Shown here: one piece after another, positions 8,361 through 14,986 of the stretch
Layout of the letters: the number at the start of each line of letters is the position of its first letter
Position numbering within the stretch: the stretch's first letter is position 1
Position numbers and translations under genes: made by a program
Source: JAJYIW01 sp963781665
GTDB lineage: Bacteria > Chloroflexota > Anaerolineae > Anaerolineales > Anaerolineaceae
Reading direction: 5' to 3'
Length of the DNA: 64,000 bases
Assembly (NCBI GenBank): GCA_963781665.1
Contig: CAWAGA010000002.1
Span: 5,382,663 to 5,446,662, forward strand
The notes under the pieces: model-generated
The model's database searches: none
What the model was told of the DNA's origin: nothing
The model's input: only the letters and a program-made list of their open reading frames with translations

Positions 8361-9344
8361 ATGAGCAAAAAGAATAAAGGCAGCCTGGGGTACCAGATGA
8401 TGAAAGCCCTGCAGGGCATCTTTCGCCCTGGCATCAGCCGGCACGAGGCCAAGAGACATCACCGGGAAAGAGGATTGATCACCAGCATTTCGACCATGCG
8501 TAATATGTCCGCCAACGTTCACCAGTTTGCCCGGTTCATCCGCTCTACCTGGCCAGATTTGAAATACTTGCCTCAGGTCAGGCCTGAAATGGCGTTGGTT
8601 TATGTTCAAGCCTTGCAGGATCGAGAGGTTTCGGGTGGGACCCTTGGGCGGGTGTGTGCGACGATCCGGAAACTGGACTTTGCCTGCCACAAGGATGGCA
8701 CCTTTCCGCCTGATGCCCCACCCCTCCTGCCCACTCGAAAGCAAGGCGGGCCGGGTGGTTTTCATTCTGTTGCCAGGCCCATTCCCTATACCCCCCAGCA
8801 GGCTGAAACTATCATCCTCAAGGTAGCAGAATCTGACAAAGAAATTGCCAGGTTGCTCACCCTGATGTGGAAAGCGGGGTTACGCGTCACCGAAGCGGTC
8901 TACCTGCGCACCCAGGACATCGACCTGGAGAACGGGGTGATCGTCCTGAATGCCACCGGAAACGTGAACCGCACGAAAGGCGGCCGGCCGCGATCAGTCA
9001 AGTTTTTCCCCGAAGACCACGATTTCTTCTCCGTCTTGAAGGGATCACCTGCGCAACCCGATAGCGGCCATTTGTTCAAAGAGCGGCGCAGCCTGCCTGA
9101 CCGGGCCCGTGCCCTGGTTCGCGAGGCTTGCCGTGAACTCAACCTGACCTGCCTGGGGACCCACGCTTTTCGGAAGGCTTTCAGTGTTGAGAATTACCAC
9201 CAGGCCAGAATGCAAGGCGCTGATGACCACCAGGCTTTACGAGATACGTCCCTCCAATTGGGTCACCCTCGGGCGGAGGTCACCGCTCAGAGCTACGTTT
9301 CGAGAGCAGAACGGAAGAAAGGGGTAGAAAATGGAATTAGCTGA
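8361..9344 (+). CDS. Tyrosine recombinase, first in operon (copy A)
   Basis: 327 residues from ATG 8361, chosen because AAGGAGG lies 7-8 bp upstream (a longer GTG start would cover that site). C-terminal catalytic set: Arg in KAGLRVTEAVYL, Lys in RTKGGRPR, HAFRKAF giving HxxR, LGHPRAE, and nucleophile Tyr in QSYVSRA. All are present, so the protein should be active in strand exchange. The N-terminal ~150 residues are the arm/core-binding part. Its end overlaps the next gene by 14 bp. Copy B carries a frameshifted homologue. Confidence 0.8.
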   Translation: MSKKNKGSLGYQMMKALQGIFRPGISRHEAKRHHRERGLITSISTMRNMSANVHQFARFIRSTWPDLKYLPQVRPEMALVYVQALQDREVSGGTLGRVCATIRKLDFACHKDGTFPPDAPPLLPTRKQGGPGGFHSVARPIPYTPQQAETIILKVAESDKEIARLLTLMWKAGLRVTEAVYLRTQDIDLENGVIVLNATGNVNRTKGGRPRSVKFFPEDHDFFSVLKGSPAQPDSGHLFKERRSLPDRARALVREACRELNLTCLGTHAFRKAFSVENYHQARMQGADDHQALRDTSLQLGHPRAEVTAQSYVSRAERKKGVENGIS

Positions 9345-10092
9345 TAATGGAGAATTACCGGTCTTAGCCGGCCAATATGTCAGCAAACAGGACCGGGAAG
9401 AAACCAGGATTTCGCTTTTCAACTGCCTGCAACAAAGCTGGGTCCTTTGGCGGGATATCCCCTATCCCACCAATCAACCCAAATTACCTGACACCATCGT
9501 TCTCATCCATCCTGTCTGGGGAAATTTCGGTCAGATTGAATTATACGAGCAAGAAAATCGGCGCACTTTGGTGACCATCTACCAGCCGCCATTGCCAGAC
9601 GAAGAAGAGATTTTAGATTATGAAAAAGCGATCCGGGATCACCTGCCCAGGCCGGCTTTCCAGATCTGGTTCTTCGATAACCTTGGCTGGCCGGCCAAGG
9701 TGGAAGAACTCCTGGGGCAAGTTCTCCTTGATCACCGCTTATCTTGCCTGCGGGATATCCATGGCAGTCTCGTCGATAGTCTGGAACTGGTACCGGGAGG
9801 ATTATCCTGCTATCAGATGCAGTTGGTCCCATCTGTTGGGATATCCCAAATGCAAGCGCCTGCGGAACCGCCCGAAAAGGATGAAACTCAGGATATCCCG
9901 CCATTGCCTAAATCCGAAGGTCGAACCACTCCTCTCGGAAAGGATAATCAAGAAGTCTTGAGGTTATGGGCAGCCGGCTTAACCGCCAAAGAAATTGGGC
10001 TGCGCACCGGAAAAACCGAAAAGACCATCCTGAACCGGCTGGCCGCCCTGCGCAAAACCCATGGCGAGGAATGCGTCCCGCGGAGAAAATAA
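9331..10092 (+). CDS. Element protein with C-terminal HTH (copy A)
   Basis: 253 residues; function unknown. The N-terminal ~190 residues show no family I know (motifs WRDIPYP, IHPVWGNFG, WFFDNLGWPAKV). The C-terminal ~50 residues form a LuxR/sigma-4-like HTH: LGKDNQEVLRLWAAGLTAKE, IGLRTGKTEKTILNRLAALR. A Pro/Glu-rich linker joins the two. Five GGGATATCC-type palindromes lie in and just after the gene. Since the HTH half is almost unchanged in copy B while the N-terminal half drifts, DNA binding is probably the constrained role. It may control the recombinase operon or help assemble the recombination complex. Confidence 0.6.
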   Translation: MELADNGELPVLAGQYVSKQDREETRISLFNCLQQSWVLWRDIPYPTNQPKLPDTIVLIHPVWGNFGQIELYEQENRRTLVTIYQPPLPDEEEILDYEKAIRDHLPRPAFQIWFFDNLGWPAKVEELLGQVLLDHRLSCLRDIHGSLVDSLELVPGGLSCYQMQLVPSVGISQMQAPAEPPEKDETQDIPPLPKSEGRTTPLGKDNQEVLRLWAAGLTAKEIGLRTGKTEKTILNRLAALRKTHGEECVPRRK

Positions 10093-10152
10093 TTCAAGAT
10101 AAAAAAGTGGGATAAAGGGGGGATATTCTGGGATATGGACAAGGGGATATCC
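9452..10152. repeat. Recurrent GGGATATCC palindromes (copy A)
   Basis: GGGATATCCC at 9452-9461 and 9838-9847; GGGATATCC at 9752-9760 and 10144-10152; GGATATCCC at 9891-9899; near matches GGGATATTC and GGGATATGG around 10120-10135. Most lie inside the HTH gene, and the last group lies between it and the next gene. Copy B shows the same series at 28262, 28562, 28648, 28681 (one mismatch), 28734 and 28987. Spacing is irregular, unlike iterons. Confidence 0.55.
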
Positions 10153-10211
10153 TTGCCTCTATAAAACAAGTAACAACCCAAATTACTCAGTCCTTGCTGG
10201 AGGAAACCCTG

Positions 10212-10628
10212 ATGTCTCTGAATACCTCAAACCCACGAATTAAGCTCCCCCACAGCGTCATCGTGAAAGCGCCAGGCCTGTTACCCATGCTGTACACCGT
10301 GCATGAAATGGCCGAGGAGTTATCCCTCCCGGAACGAACCCTACGCGATTGGCTGGCCGGTGGCGCGCCCCACACCCGAGACCGCCTGAACCACATCTGG
10401 ATCAATGGCCAGGTATTTGCAGAGTGGATCGCCAGCCTACGGAAGAAACCACCGGATTCCAGACTCAAGCCGGGAGAAGGGTTTTGCCTGACGTGTAAGC
10501 AAGCCGTCAAAATGGTGCAGCCGGTCCAGCGTCCATCGGCGAATGGCCGGTTGGTCTATATCACCGGTTCTTGTCCAAACTGTAAGGGAAAAGTTACCCG
10601 CGGAGCTCGTCGTGATCCTGCGCAATAA
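10212..10628 (+). CDS. Excisionase-like HTH protein with zinc ribbon (copy A)
   Basis: 138 residues from ATG 10212 (GGAGG 8 bp upstream). Residues ~28-75 form a MerR/excisionase-type winged helix (YTVHEMAEELSLPERTLRDW, then HIWINGQVFAEWI). The C-terminal part has two CxxC pairs, CLTCK and CPNCKGK, a zinc ribbon. It probably helps direct recombination, like an Xis factor, or acts as an operon regulator. Its last 17 bp overlap the start of the next recombinase, so the two are translated together. Confidence 0.7.
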   Translation: MSLNTSNPRIKLPHSVIVKAPGLLPMLYTVHEMAEELSLPERTLRDWLAGGAPHTRDRLNHIWINGQVFAEWIASLRKKPPDSRLKPGEGFCLTCKQAVKMVQPVQRPSANGRLVYITGSCPNCKGKVTRGARRDPAQ

Positions 10629-11706
10629 TTATCTCCTCGTGAAAGCCTATCTCAAGGATCTGGTGGAAGTCTACCAGTTATCCAGTAGCTCGCTCAACCG
10701 CTACCGCTTCTATCTGCGCCACCTCTTGCTTTGGGCCGGCGAAACCCCCTTATGCCAGGTAACCACCCTGCGACCGACCTTCCCCGGCTACGTCAACAAT
10801 TTGACTGGCCGCCAAGAGGATGCTCACCTGGCATCGGTATCCCAGAAAAAGATCATCGAATCCGGGAAACGTTTTTTTACCTGGGCCAAACAAAACCACC
10901 CGAAGGAGTTCGAGAAAGTCAGTCCGACCTGGTTAGCAAGCTTGCGACCCCCAAGAACCAAAGGTACCTGTGAAGATCACGAATATGTCACTTTAGAAGA
11001 AGTGTACAATTTAATTTCGTTGCCTGCAAATGAAGGAGATTTAGCGCTGCTACGAGATAAAGCCTCCGCAGCTCTCCTTTTCCTCTCCGGCGCCAGGGCC
11101 AGCGCCTTCACCACCTTACCCATCTCGGCAGTGGATCTGGCGAACCGGTCGCTCTATCAATGGCCAGAACTGGGGGTGGAAACGAAAAATAGCAAACGGG
11201 CCACGACCTTTCTCTTGCCCATCCCAGAGCTCCTGCCAATCGTCCAGGCCTGGGATGTCATTGTTCGCAGAGAGCTTCTGTCGACCGCACCCTGGTATGC
11301 CCCAGTGACGATCCACTGGGGCAGCCAGGCCCTCGACCCGGTAACTCCAGGCAAGAATCGTAACCAGGCCCTGGATAAGCGCCTGCACCGGCTGTTCGCC
11401 CTGGCCGGCTTAACCTACCATTCCGCTCACAAATTCCGCCACGGTCACGCGGTTTTTGGGCTGCAGTACGCTCAGACGATGGCCGATTACAAGGCTGTGT
11501 CGATGAACCTGATGCATGAAGACATCAAGATCACCGACGAGATTTACGCCCCCATTTTATCCAGCGAAGTGAAGGAGAGAATCGGCAGGTTGACTTCCGT
11601 TTCAAACCAACCTAGCGATGAGGAATTAGCAAATACGTTTGCTCACCTTTCGAATAACGACCTGGCAAGAATAATGCTAGCCGCTGCTCAACGTCTGTCT
11701 TCATAA
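10612..11706 (+). CDS. Tyrosine recombinase, second in operon (copy A)
   Basis: 364 residues from GTG 10612, the start conserved in copy B (MILRNNYLLVKAYL). An upstream extension would only re-read the previous gene. Catalytic residues: Arg in SGARASAFTTLP, Lys probably in TKNSKRA, HKFRHGHAV (HxxR), MHEDIK in place of the usual LGH box, and Tyr in DEIYAPIL. A typical integrase fold with an N-terminal SAM-like domain. It may act together with the first recombinase as a heteromer; that is inference from the fixed order in both copies. Confidence 0.8.
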   Translation: MILRNNYLLVKAYLKDLVEVYQLSSSSLNRYRFYLRHLLLWAGETPLCQVTTLRPTFPGYVNNLTGRQEDAHLASVSQKKIIESGKRFFTWAKQNHPKEFEKVSPTWLASLRPPRTKGTCEDHEYVTLEEVYNLISLPANEGDLALLRDKASAALLFLSGARASAFTTLPISAVDLANRSLYQWPELGVETKNSKRATTFLLPIPELLPIVQAWDVIVRRELLSTAPWYAPVTIHWGSQALDPVTPGKNRNQALDKRLHRLFALAGLTYHSAHKFRHGHAVFGLQYAQTMADYKAVSMNLMHEDIKITDEIYAPILSSEVKERIGRLTSVSNQPSDEELANTFAHLSNNDLARIMLAAAQRLSS

Positions 11707-11839
11707 GGTTCCATACCTGCGGTCTCCTTTGACTGATCAGAACTGCTTCATTCGAGCTGCAATTTGGTTCCGGCCCATATTACAAAAGCCAAAGATCGGC
11801 AAGTGGCTTTACATAGAGTTGGGATAATTATAAATAGTA

Positions 11840-11884
11840 TTTACAATCATACTCATATCGTATATAATCTGAGTATGATTGTAA
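11840..11884 (+). promoter_or_regulatory. AbiEi promoter inside a 14-bp inverted repeat
   Basis: -35 TTTACA (11840-11845), a 17-bp spacer, -10 TATAAT (11863-11868). The arms TTACAATCATACTC (11841-11854) and GAGTATGATTGTAA (11871-11884) are perfect complements. The right arm covers the start codon at 11875, so the transcript is probably leaderless. AbiEi antitoxins repress their own promoter through inverted repeats, which fits this layout. Confidence 0.75.
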
Positions 11885-12486
11885 ATAAGGAAAAATCTTA
11901 CCTGAAGCAAATGAGAAAGCTCCTGGCAGAGCAGAATGGCACCCTGCTGACCTCTGATCTGGCCCGGCTTAACATCCCCAGAACCTATCTTTCAATCCTG
12001 GAACAAAATGGTGAAATCGAACGGGTTGCCCGAGGGGTATTTCAAACAACCGGATTCATTGAGGACGAACTTTTTGTTTTGCAAGCCAGATACAAATCGT
12101 CGATCTACTCTCACGAAACGGCCCTCTATCTTCACGAATTAACCGATCGAACCCCTTTATCGTTTTCAATTTCAGTTCCGGTGGGTTACCATTCAATTTC
12201 ATTGAGCAAGAGCGGCCATAAAATCTATTACGTTAGCCGAAGACACTTCAATCTGGGTGTCGAAACGATCCAATCCCCGCAGGGAAATGAATTACGAGTT
12301 ACCGGTTTGGAAAGAACGATTACAGATATGATCCGCAGCCGGAATCAGATGGACGTGCAAGCTGTCAATGAAGCCTTGAAACGATACGTCCGGAGAAATG
12401 ATAAGAATCTCAATTTGCTCTACGATTACGCTCGCCAATTCAGAGTTCAAAAAATGGTCCGAGAATACATCGAGGTCCTCTTGTGA
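11875..12486 (+). CDS. AbiEi-family antitoxin / transcriptional repressor
   Basis: 203 residues. N-terminal winged helix (GTLLTSDLARLNIPRTYLSI, then IERVARGVF) followed by the AbiEi antitoxin domain (IYSHETALYLHELTDRTP, LERTITDMIRSR). In type IV AbiE systems this protein represses the operon and counteracts the AbiEii nucleotidyltransferase toxin. Start ATG 11875 is set by the promoter and operator just upstream; a longer reading would run through the promoter. Its TGA overlaps a GTG that opens what is left of the toxin gene. An orphan antitoxin may be kept as a regulator or as an anti-addiction factor. Confidence 0.85.
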   Translation: MIVNKEKSYLKQMRKLLAEQNGTLLTSDLARLNIPRTYLSILEQNGEIERVARGVFQTTGFIEDELFVLQARYKSSIYSHETALYLHELTDRTPLSFSISVPVGYHSISLSKSGHKIYYVSRRHFNLGVETIQSPQGNELRVTGLERTITDMIRSRNQMDVQAVNEALKRYVRRNDKNLNLLYDYARQFRVQKMVREYIEVLL

Positions 12487-12637
12487 ACAAAGCCATGCAA
12501 CTGAAAGCTTGAAAGATGGATGTGGCAGCCAGTCTTCATATTTTTCTGGTCAGGCGATACTTCAATATTTCATCTTGGAACGATTCTTTTCAGATGCATT
12601 TAGTAGGATACTTAAAAAAACGCGAGCAAATAAGTAA
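12483..12637 (+). pseudogene. Remnant of AbiEii toxin
   Basis: A GTG overlapping the antitoxin stop opens MNKAMQLKA and then a TGA. In another frame the sequence continues GQAILQYFILERFFSDAFSR, which fits the N-terminal helix region of AbiEii proteins (typically MNKAMQLKARIRN... QLVLQ.Y.LERFLERIS). The nucleotidyltransferase core is absent. So the toxin gene is reduced to its first ~45 codons, with a frameshift and loss of the rest. Confidence 0.6.
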
Positions 12638-12805
12638 ATAGTCTTCTATCGAGTAAGCAAAGGATAGGAAAGCTTGCAGTCTGTATTGCGACAACCTTTT
12701 TACCTTAATGAAAATTACCGGTAAAGGATCAGCTTGAACAGACGTTTGAAAATGACCTAAAATGGTTATAATTTGTTGAAGCAACCATTAGTGGAGGTAG
12801 CTGTA

Positions 12806-13039
12806 ATGAATGATAATTTGCAAGACCGGATTGAAGTTAATCCTGAAGTAGTTTTAGGAAAACCCGTTATTCGCGGAACTCGAATAACGGTTGAATTGAT
12901 CTTACGTAAATTGAGCGAAGGTGCAACCGAGACTGATTTGTTGGACGCCTACCCACGTTTGACCCGACAGGATATCCATGCTGCTCTGGCTTACGCTGCC
13001 AACTCGCTGGCTCATGAAACGATATTAATCCAAAACTGA
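12806..13039 (+). CDS. DUF433 antitoxin (copy A cargo)
   Basis: 77 residues from ATG 12806 (GGAGG 9 bp upstream). DUF433 HTH pattern: VLGKPVIRGTRITVELILRK, GATETDLLDAYPRLTRQDIH. The pair DUF433-DUF5615 is a common type II toxin-antitoxin arrangement, and here the stop overlaps the start of the DUF5615 gene by one base (TGATG). The copy B homologue differs mainly at its C-terminus. Confidence 0.85.
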   Translation: MNDNLQDRIEVNPEVVLGKPVIRGTRITVELILRKLSEGATETDLLDAYPRLTRQDIHAALAYAANSLAHETILIQN

Positions 13040-13413
13040 TGTCTACCACCTCCCTTCGCTTTCTGGCTGATGAAAGCTGCGATTTCAGCATCGTTCGCGC
13101 CTTAAGAGGGAAAGGTTTTGATGTGCTTGCGGTCAGTGAAGTTGCGACCCGGTCTGTAGATCGTGAATTGATCGATCAAGCTTATCGTGAAAATCGGGTC
13201 TTAATTACCGAGGACAAGGATTTTGGCTGGCTGGTTTATGTCAGCCGTGCCAATTCCGCAGGTGTGATCTTGGTCAGATTTCCAGGAAATGCCCGGAGTG
13301 AATTAGCTGAAACGATCATCCAATTGGTCACTGACAGGGAGGAAGAATTATTAGGCGGCTTCATTGTCGTCCAACCAGGAAAAATCCGGATTAGCGGACG
13401 AAAGATAACATGA
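13039..13413 (+). CDS. DUF5615 PIN-like toxin
   Basis: 124 residues, full length. PIN-like nuclease fold with acidic residues in RFLADESCDFSIVRALR, ELIDQAY and LITEDKDFGWLV. It is the presumed RNase partner of the DUF433 protein and is translationally coupled to it. In copy B only the first ~10 codons of this gene survive, so this is the sole intact toxin of this kind in the window. Confidence 0.85.
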   Translation: MSTTSLRFLADESCDFSIVRALRGKGFDVLAVSEVATRSVDRELIDQAYRENRVLITEDKDFGWLVYVSRANSAGVILVRFPGNARSELAETIIQLVTDREEELLGGFIVVQPGKIRISGRKIT

Positions 13414-13425
13414 AGTAGATAGAGA

Positions 13426-13450
13426 GTCCCCTGTTTGACACACAGGGGAC
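13426..13450. terminator. Convergent stem-loop after DUF5615
   Basis: GTCCCCTGT and ACAGGGGAC form a 9-bp stem with a 7-nt loop, between the converging DUF5615 gene and the third recombinase. T-run is short, so efficiency is uncertain. Confidence 0.6.
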
Positions 13451-13457
13451 TTTGCAT

Positions 13458-14453
13458 TTACAACCTCCAGTTATCCGCTGGGCTGGCTTTACGATGGGCC
13501 TGGGCAACATCCACTTCAGCGATCTGGGCATAATGGCGGACCATGTCCAGCGAGTTGTGGCCAAGCAAAACCTGCAAGGTAAAAATATCTCCACCAGAGC
13601 GTAAATATGTGATCGCAAACGTATGGCGGAATTTATGGGGGTAGGCATTTTTCACATCACAGCGTTCGGCAATCCCTTTAATGAGCTGTCGCAGTGAGTT
13701 GGGGTTGAATGGCCGGCCATTTTGGGCCAGGAATACCGGAGCTTCCAGGTCATTTTCATCCTCGCGTCCGGACAGGTAACGCCACACAGCACGCCGGACG
13801 ATCTTCCCCAAATAAACCGTTCGTCCTTTCCCGCCTTTGGCTCCCCCAATCACGCCATGCTTCACTTCAACTCGCCCGGTTTTCAAATCGATATCCCCGA
13901 TTTGCAGCTTGCACAATTCCATTGCCCTCAGACCAGTATCTACCAGGGTCAAGATGATGGCCTGGTCCCGGTTTGCATTGGGCAGACGCATTACAAATCC
14001 TTTGCGATTTCCAGGTTTGACCTCTCGCGAGTAAACACAGACCTTGAGCATGCGCTGGACCTCATCCTGAGTCAGCGGCTCAATAGCAACCATCTTGGTT
14101 CGCGGAGCTGGGACATCCTTCATGATTTGCTTGATCCCCAGCTCCAGGTTCGCCCAGGAAAAGAAGGAAGACAGGGTTGCCCAGACATTGCGTAAGGTCT
14201 TGGCTGAGAGCGGATGCTTTTTCCCGCTAAACCGGTGAGGGACATACTCATTGCGTAGCCAGTTGATATAAGCAATAGCTTCTTGGGAAGTTATTTTCTG
14301 CAGCTCTAGATCCCCGATGTGCTCCAGCCATTTGGCCAGGATCCGTTCGTGTGAATCGATGGTTCGGGCAGACAGCCCTTCGGCATTTTTGTAGTTGATG
14401 AAGCCAGGAATGGCCTTGCTCAGCAATAACGAGCTTGAGGGTGATTGGTTCAT
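13458..14453 (-). CDS. XerC/D-like tyrosine recombinase beside tRNA fragment (copy A)
   Basis: 331 residues. N-terminal SAM-like domain (FINYKNAEGLSARTIDSHER) and catalytic domain with TGLRAMELCKL, AKGGKGRTV, HKFRHTF, LLGHNSLDMVRHYAQ: Arg, Lys, HxxR, His and Tyr are all present. It starts about 90 bp from the tRNA-Met 3' fragment and points away from it, the usual place for the integrase of a tRNA-targeting island. It is probably the enzyme that recognises that site. Confidence 0.85.
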   Translation of the reverse strand: MNQSPSSSLLLSKAIPGFINYKNAEGLSARTIDSHERILAKWLEHIGDLELQKITSQEAIAYINWLRNEYVPHRFSGKKHPLSAKTLRNVWATLSSFFSWANLELGIKQIMKDVPAPRTKMVAIEPLTQDEVQRMLKVCVYSREVKPGNRKGFVMRLPNANRDQAIILTLVDTGLRAMELCKLQIGDIDLKTGRVEVKHGVIGGAKGGKGRTVYLGKIVRRAVWRYLSGREDENDLEAPVFLAQNGRPFNPNSLRQLIKGIAERCDVKNAYPHKFRHTFAITYLRSGGDIFTLQVLLGHNSLDMVRHYAQIAEVDVAQAHRKASPADNWRL

Positions 14454-14504
14454 ATCAAAATCCTCCAGTATTAAGATTTTGTCAACCTATCACCATCGGG
14501 CCAA

Positions 14505-14535
14505 CTAAAAAACCATAGCCCGACGAGCTATGGTT
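14505..14535 (-). terminator. Rho-independent terminator after tRNA fragment (copy A)
   Basis: AACCATAGC/GCTATGGTT 9-bp stem with a 7-nt loop, followed on the minus strand by TTTTTT. It lies just downstream of the tRNA 3' end and is identical at 32665-32695, so it probably came with the tRNA gene. Confidence 0.85.
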
Positions 14536-14541
14536 CTTAGT

Positions 14542-14586
14542 TAGTAGCGGGGGTTGGATTCGAACCAACGACCTCCGGGTTATGAG
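14542..14586 (-). other. tRNA-Met(CAU) 3' fragment, attachment-site copy A
   Basis: On the minus strand: anticodon loop CTCATAA, 3' anticodon stem, variable loop, T-arm GTTGG-TTCGAAT-CCAAC, acceptor strand and CTA end. No D-arm or 5' acceptor strand precedes it, so this is not a working tRNA. The identical 45-bp piece ends element copy B, and sequence similarity stops exactly at the anticodon loop. That is the signature of an integration core at a tRNA 3' half. Confidence 0.85.
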
Positions 14587-14986
14587 TTACAATCTTGCAC
14601 CACTGACTGTAGAACTACACACTACCCTTTTTAGCCGAGCCCGGCGAGGTTTGGTTCCTTGGAGCCCGGCGAGATTTGATTGATGAAATGATTATAGCAC
14701 AAATGTGTCAATCTGAGTTATATCTAGAAAATATCATCTGTGGATTAGACTTTGCATCAAGACCTGTGATGGAATACCCATTTTTTACGGGCCTCACAAG
14801 GATCAACGATATCTTTCTGTTAAAACCTCTGATACTCGCTCACTCATGGCAGTTTATTGCTCCAGATTACGCTGCCTAAATCTACGATTGCCCATTTACG
14901 CTTTGATCGTTTCGGCTGAACAAAGCGACAGGATTGAATGCAATAGCTATTAGCATTAGCCCGGTGTCTTTGCAGTGAGCAAAGCA
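14587..14986. other. Gene-free interval after copy A
   Basis: No supported gene. A ~19-bp direct repeat (GAGCCCGGCGAGGTTTGGTT and GAGCCCGGCGAGATTTGATT, starting at 14637 and 14662) is the only structure seen. A 67-codon open frame here has no ribosome site or recognisable motif. Confidence 0.5.

Larger units (their letters stand above)
7739..14586. mobile_element. Recombinase element, copy A
   Basis: Homologous in order and sequence to copy B at 26548-32746. It starts with twin GGGACA/TGTCCC palindromes and a conserved non-coding leader. Four rightward genes follow (recombinase, HTH protein, excisionase-like zinc-ribbon protein, second recombinase), then a cargo slot with toxin-antitoxin genes, then an opposing XerC/D-like recombinase. 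It ends in a 45-bp tRNA-Met 3' fragment. Copy A is the better preserved one: all three recombinases are open. The limits are those of shared sequence with copy B. I do not recognise the family; it is not a standard three-gene RIT element, because the third recombinase is divergent in position and strand. Confidence 0.7.

Noticed and set aside
7739..14586. RIT (recombinase in trio) element
   Set aside because: There are three tyrosine recombinases, but not three consecutive overlapping ones; an HTH gene and a zinc-ribbon gene lie between, and the third recombinase is on the other strand after cargo.
14542..14640. Complete tRNA-Met gene
   Set aside because: No D-arm, no 5' anticodon stem and no 5' acceptor strand matching the 3' acceptor CCCCGCT; only the 3' half is present.
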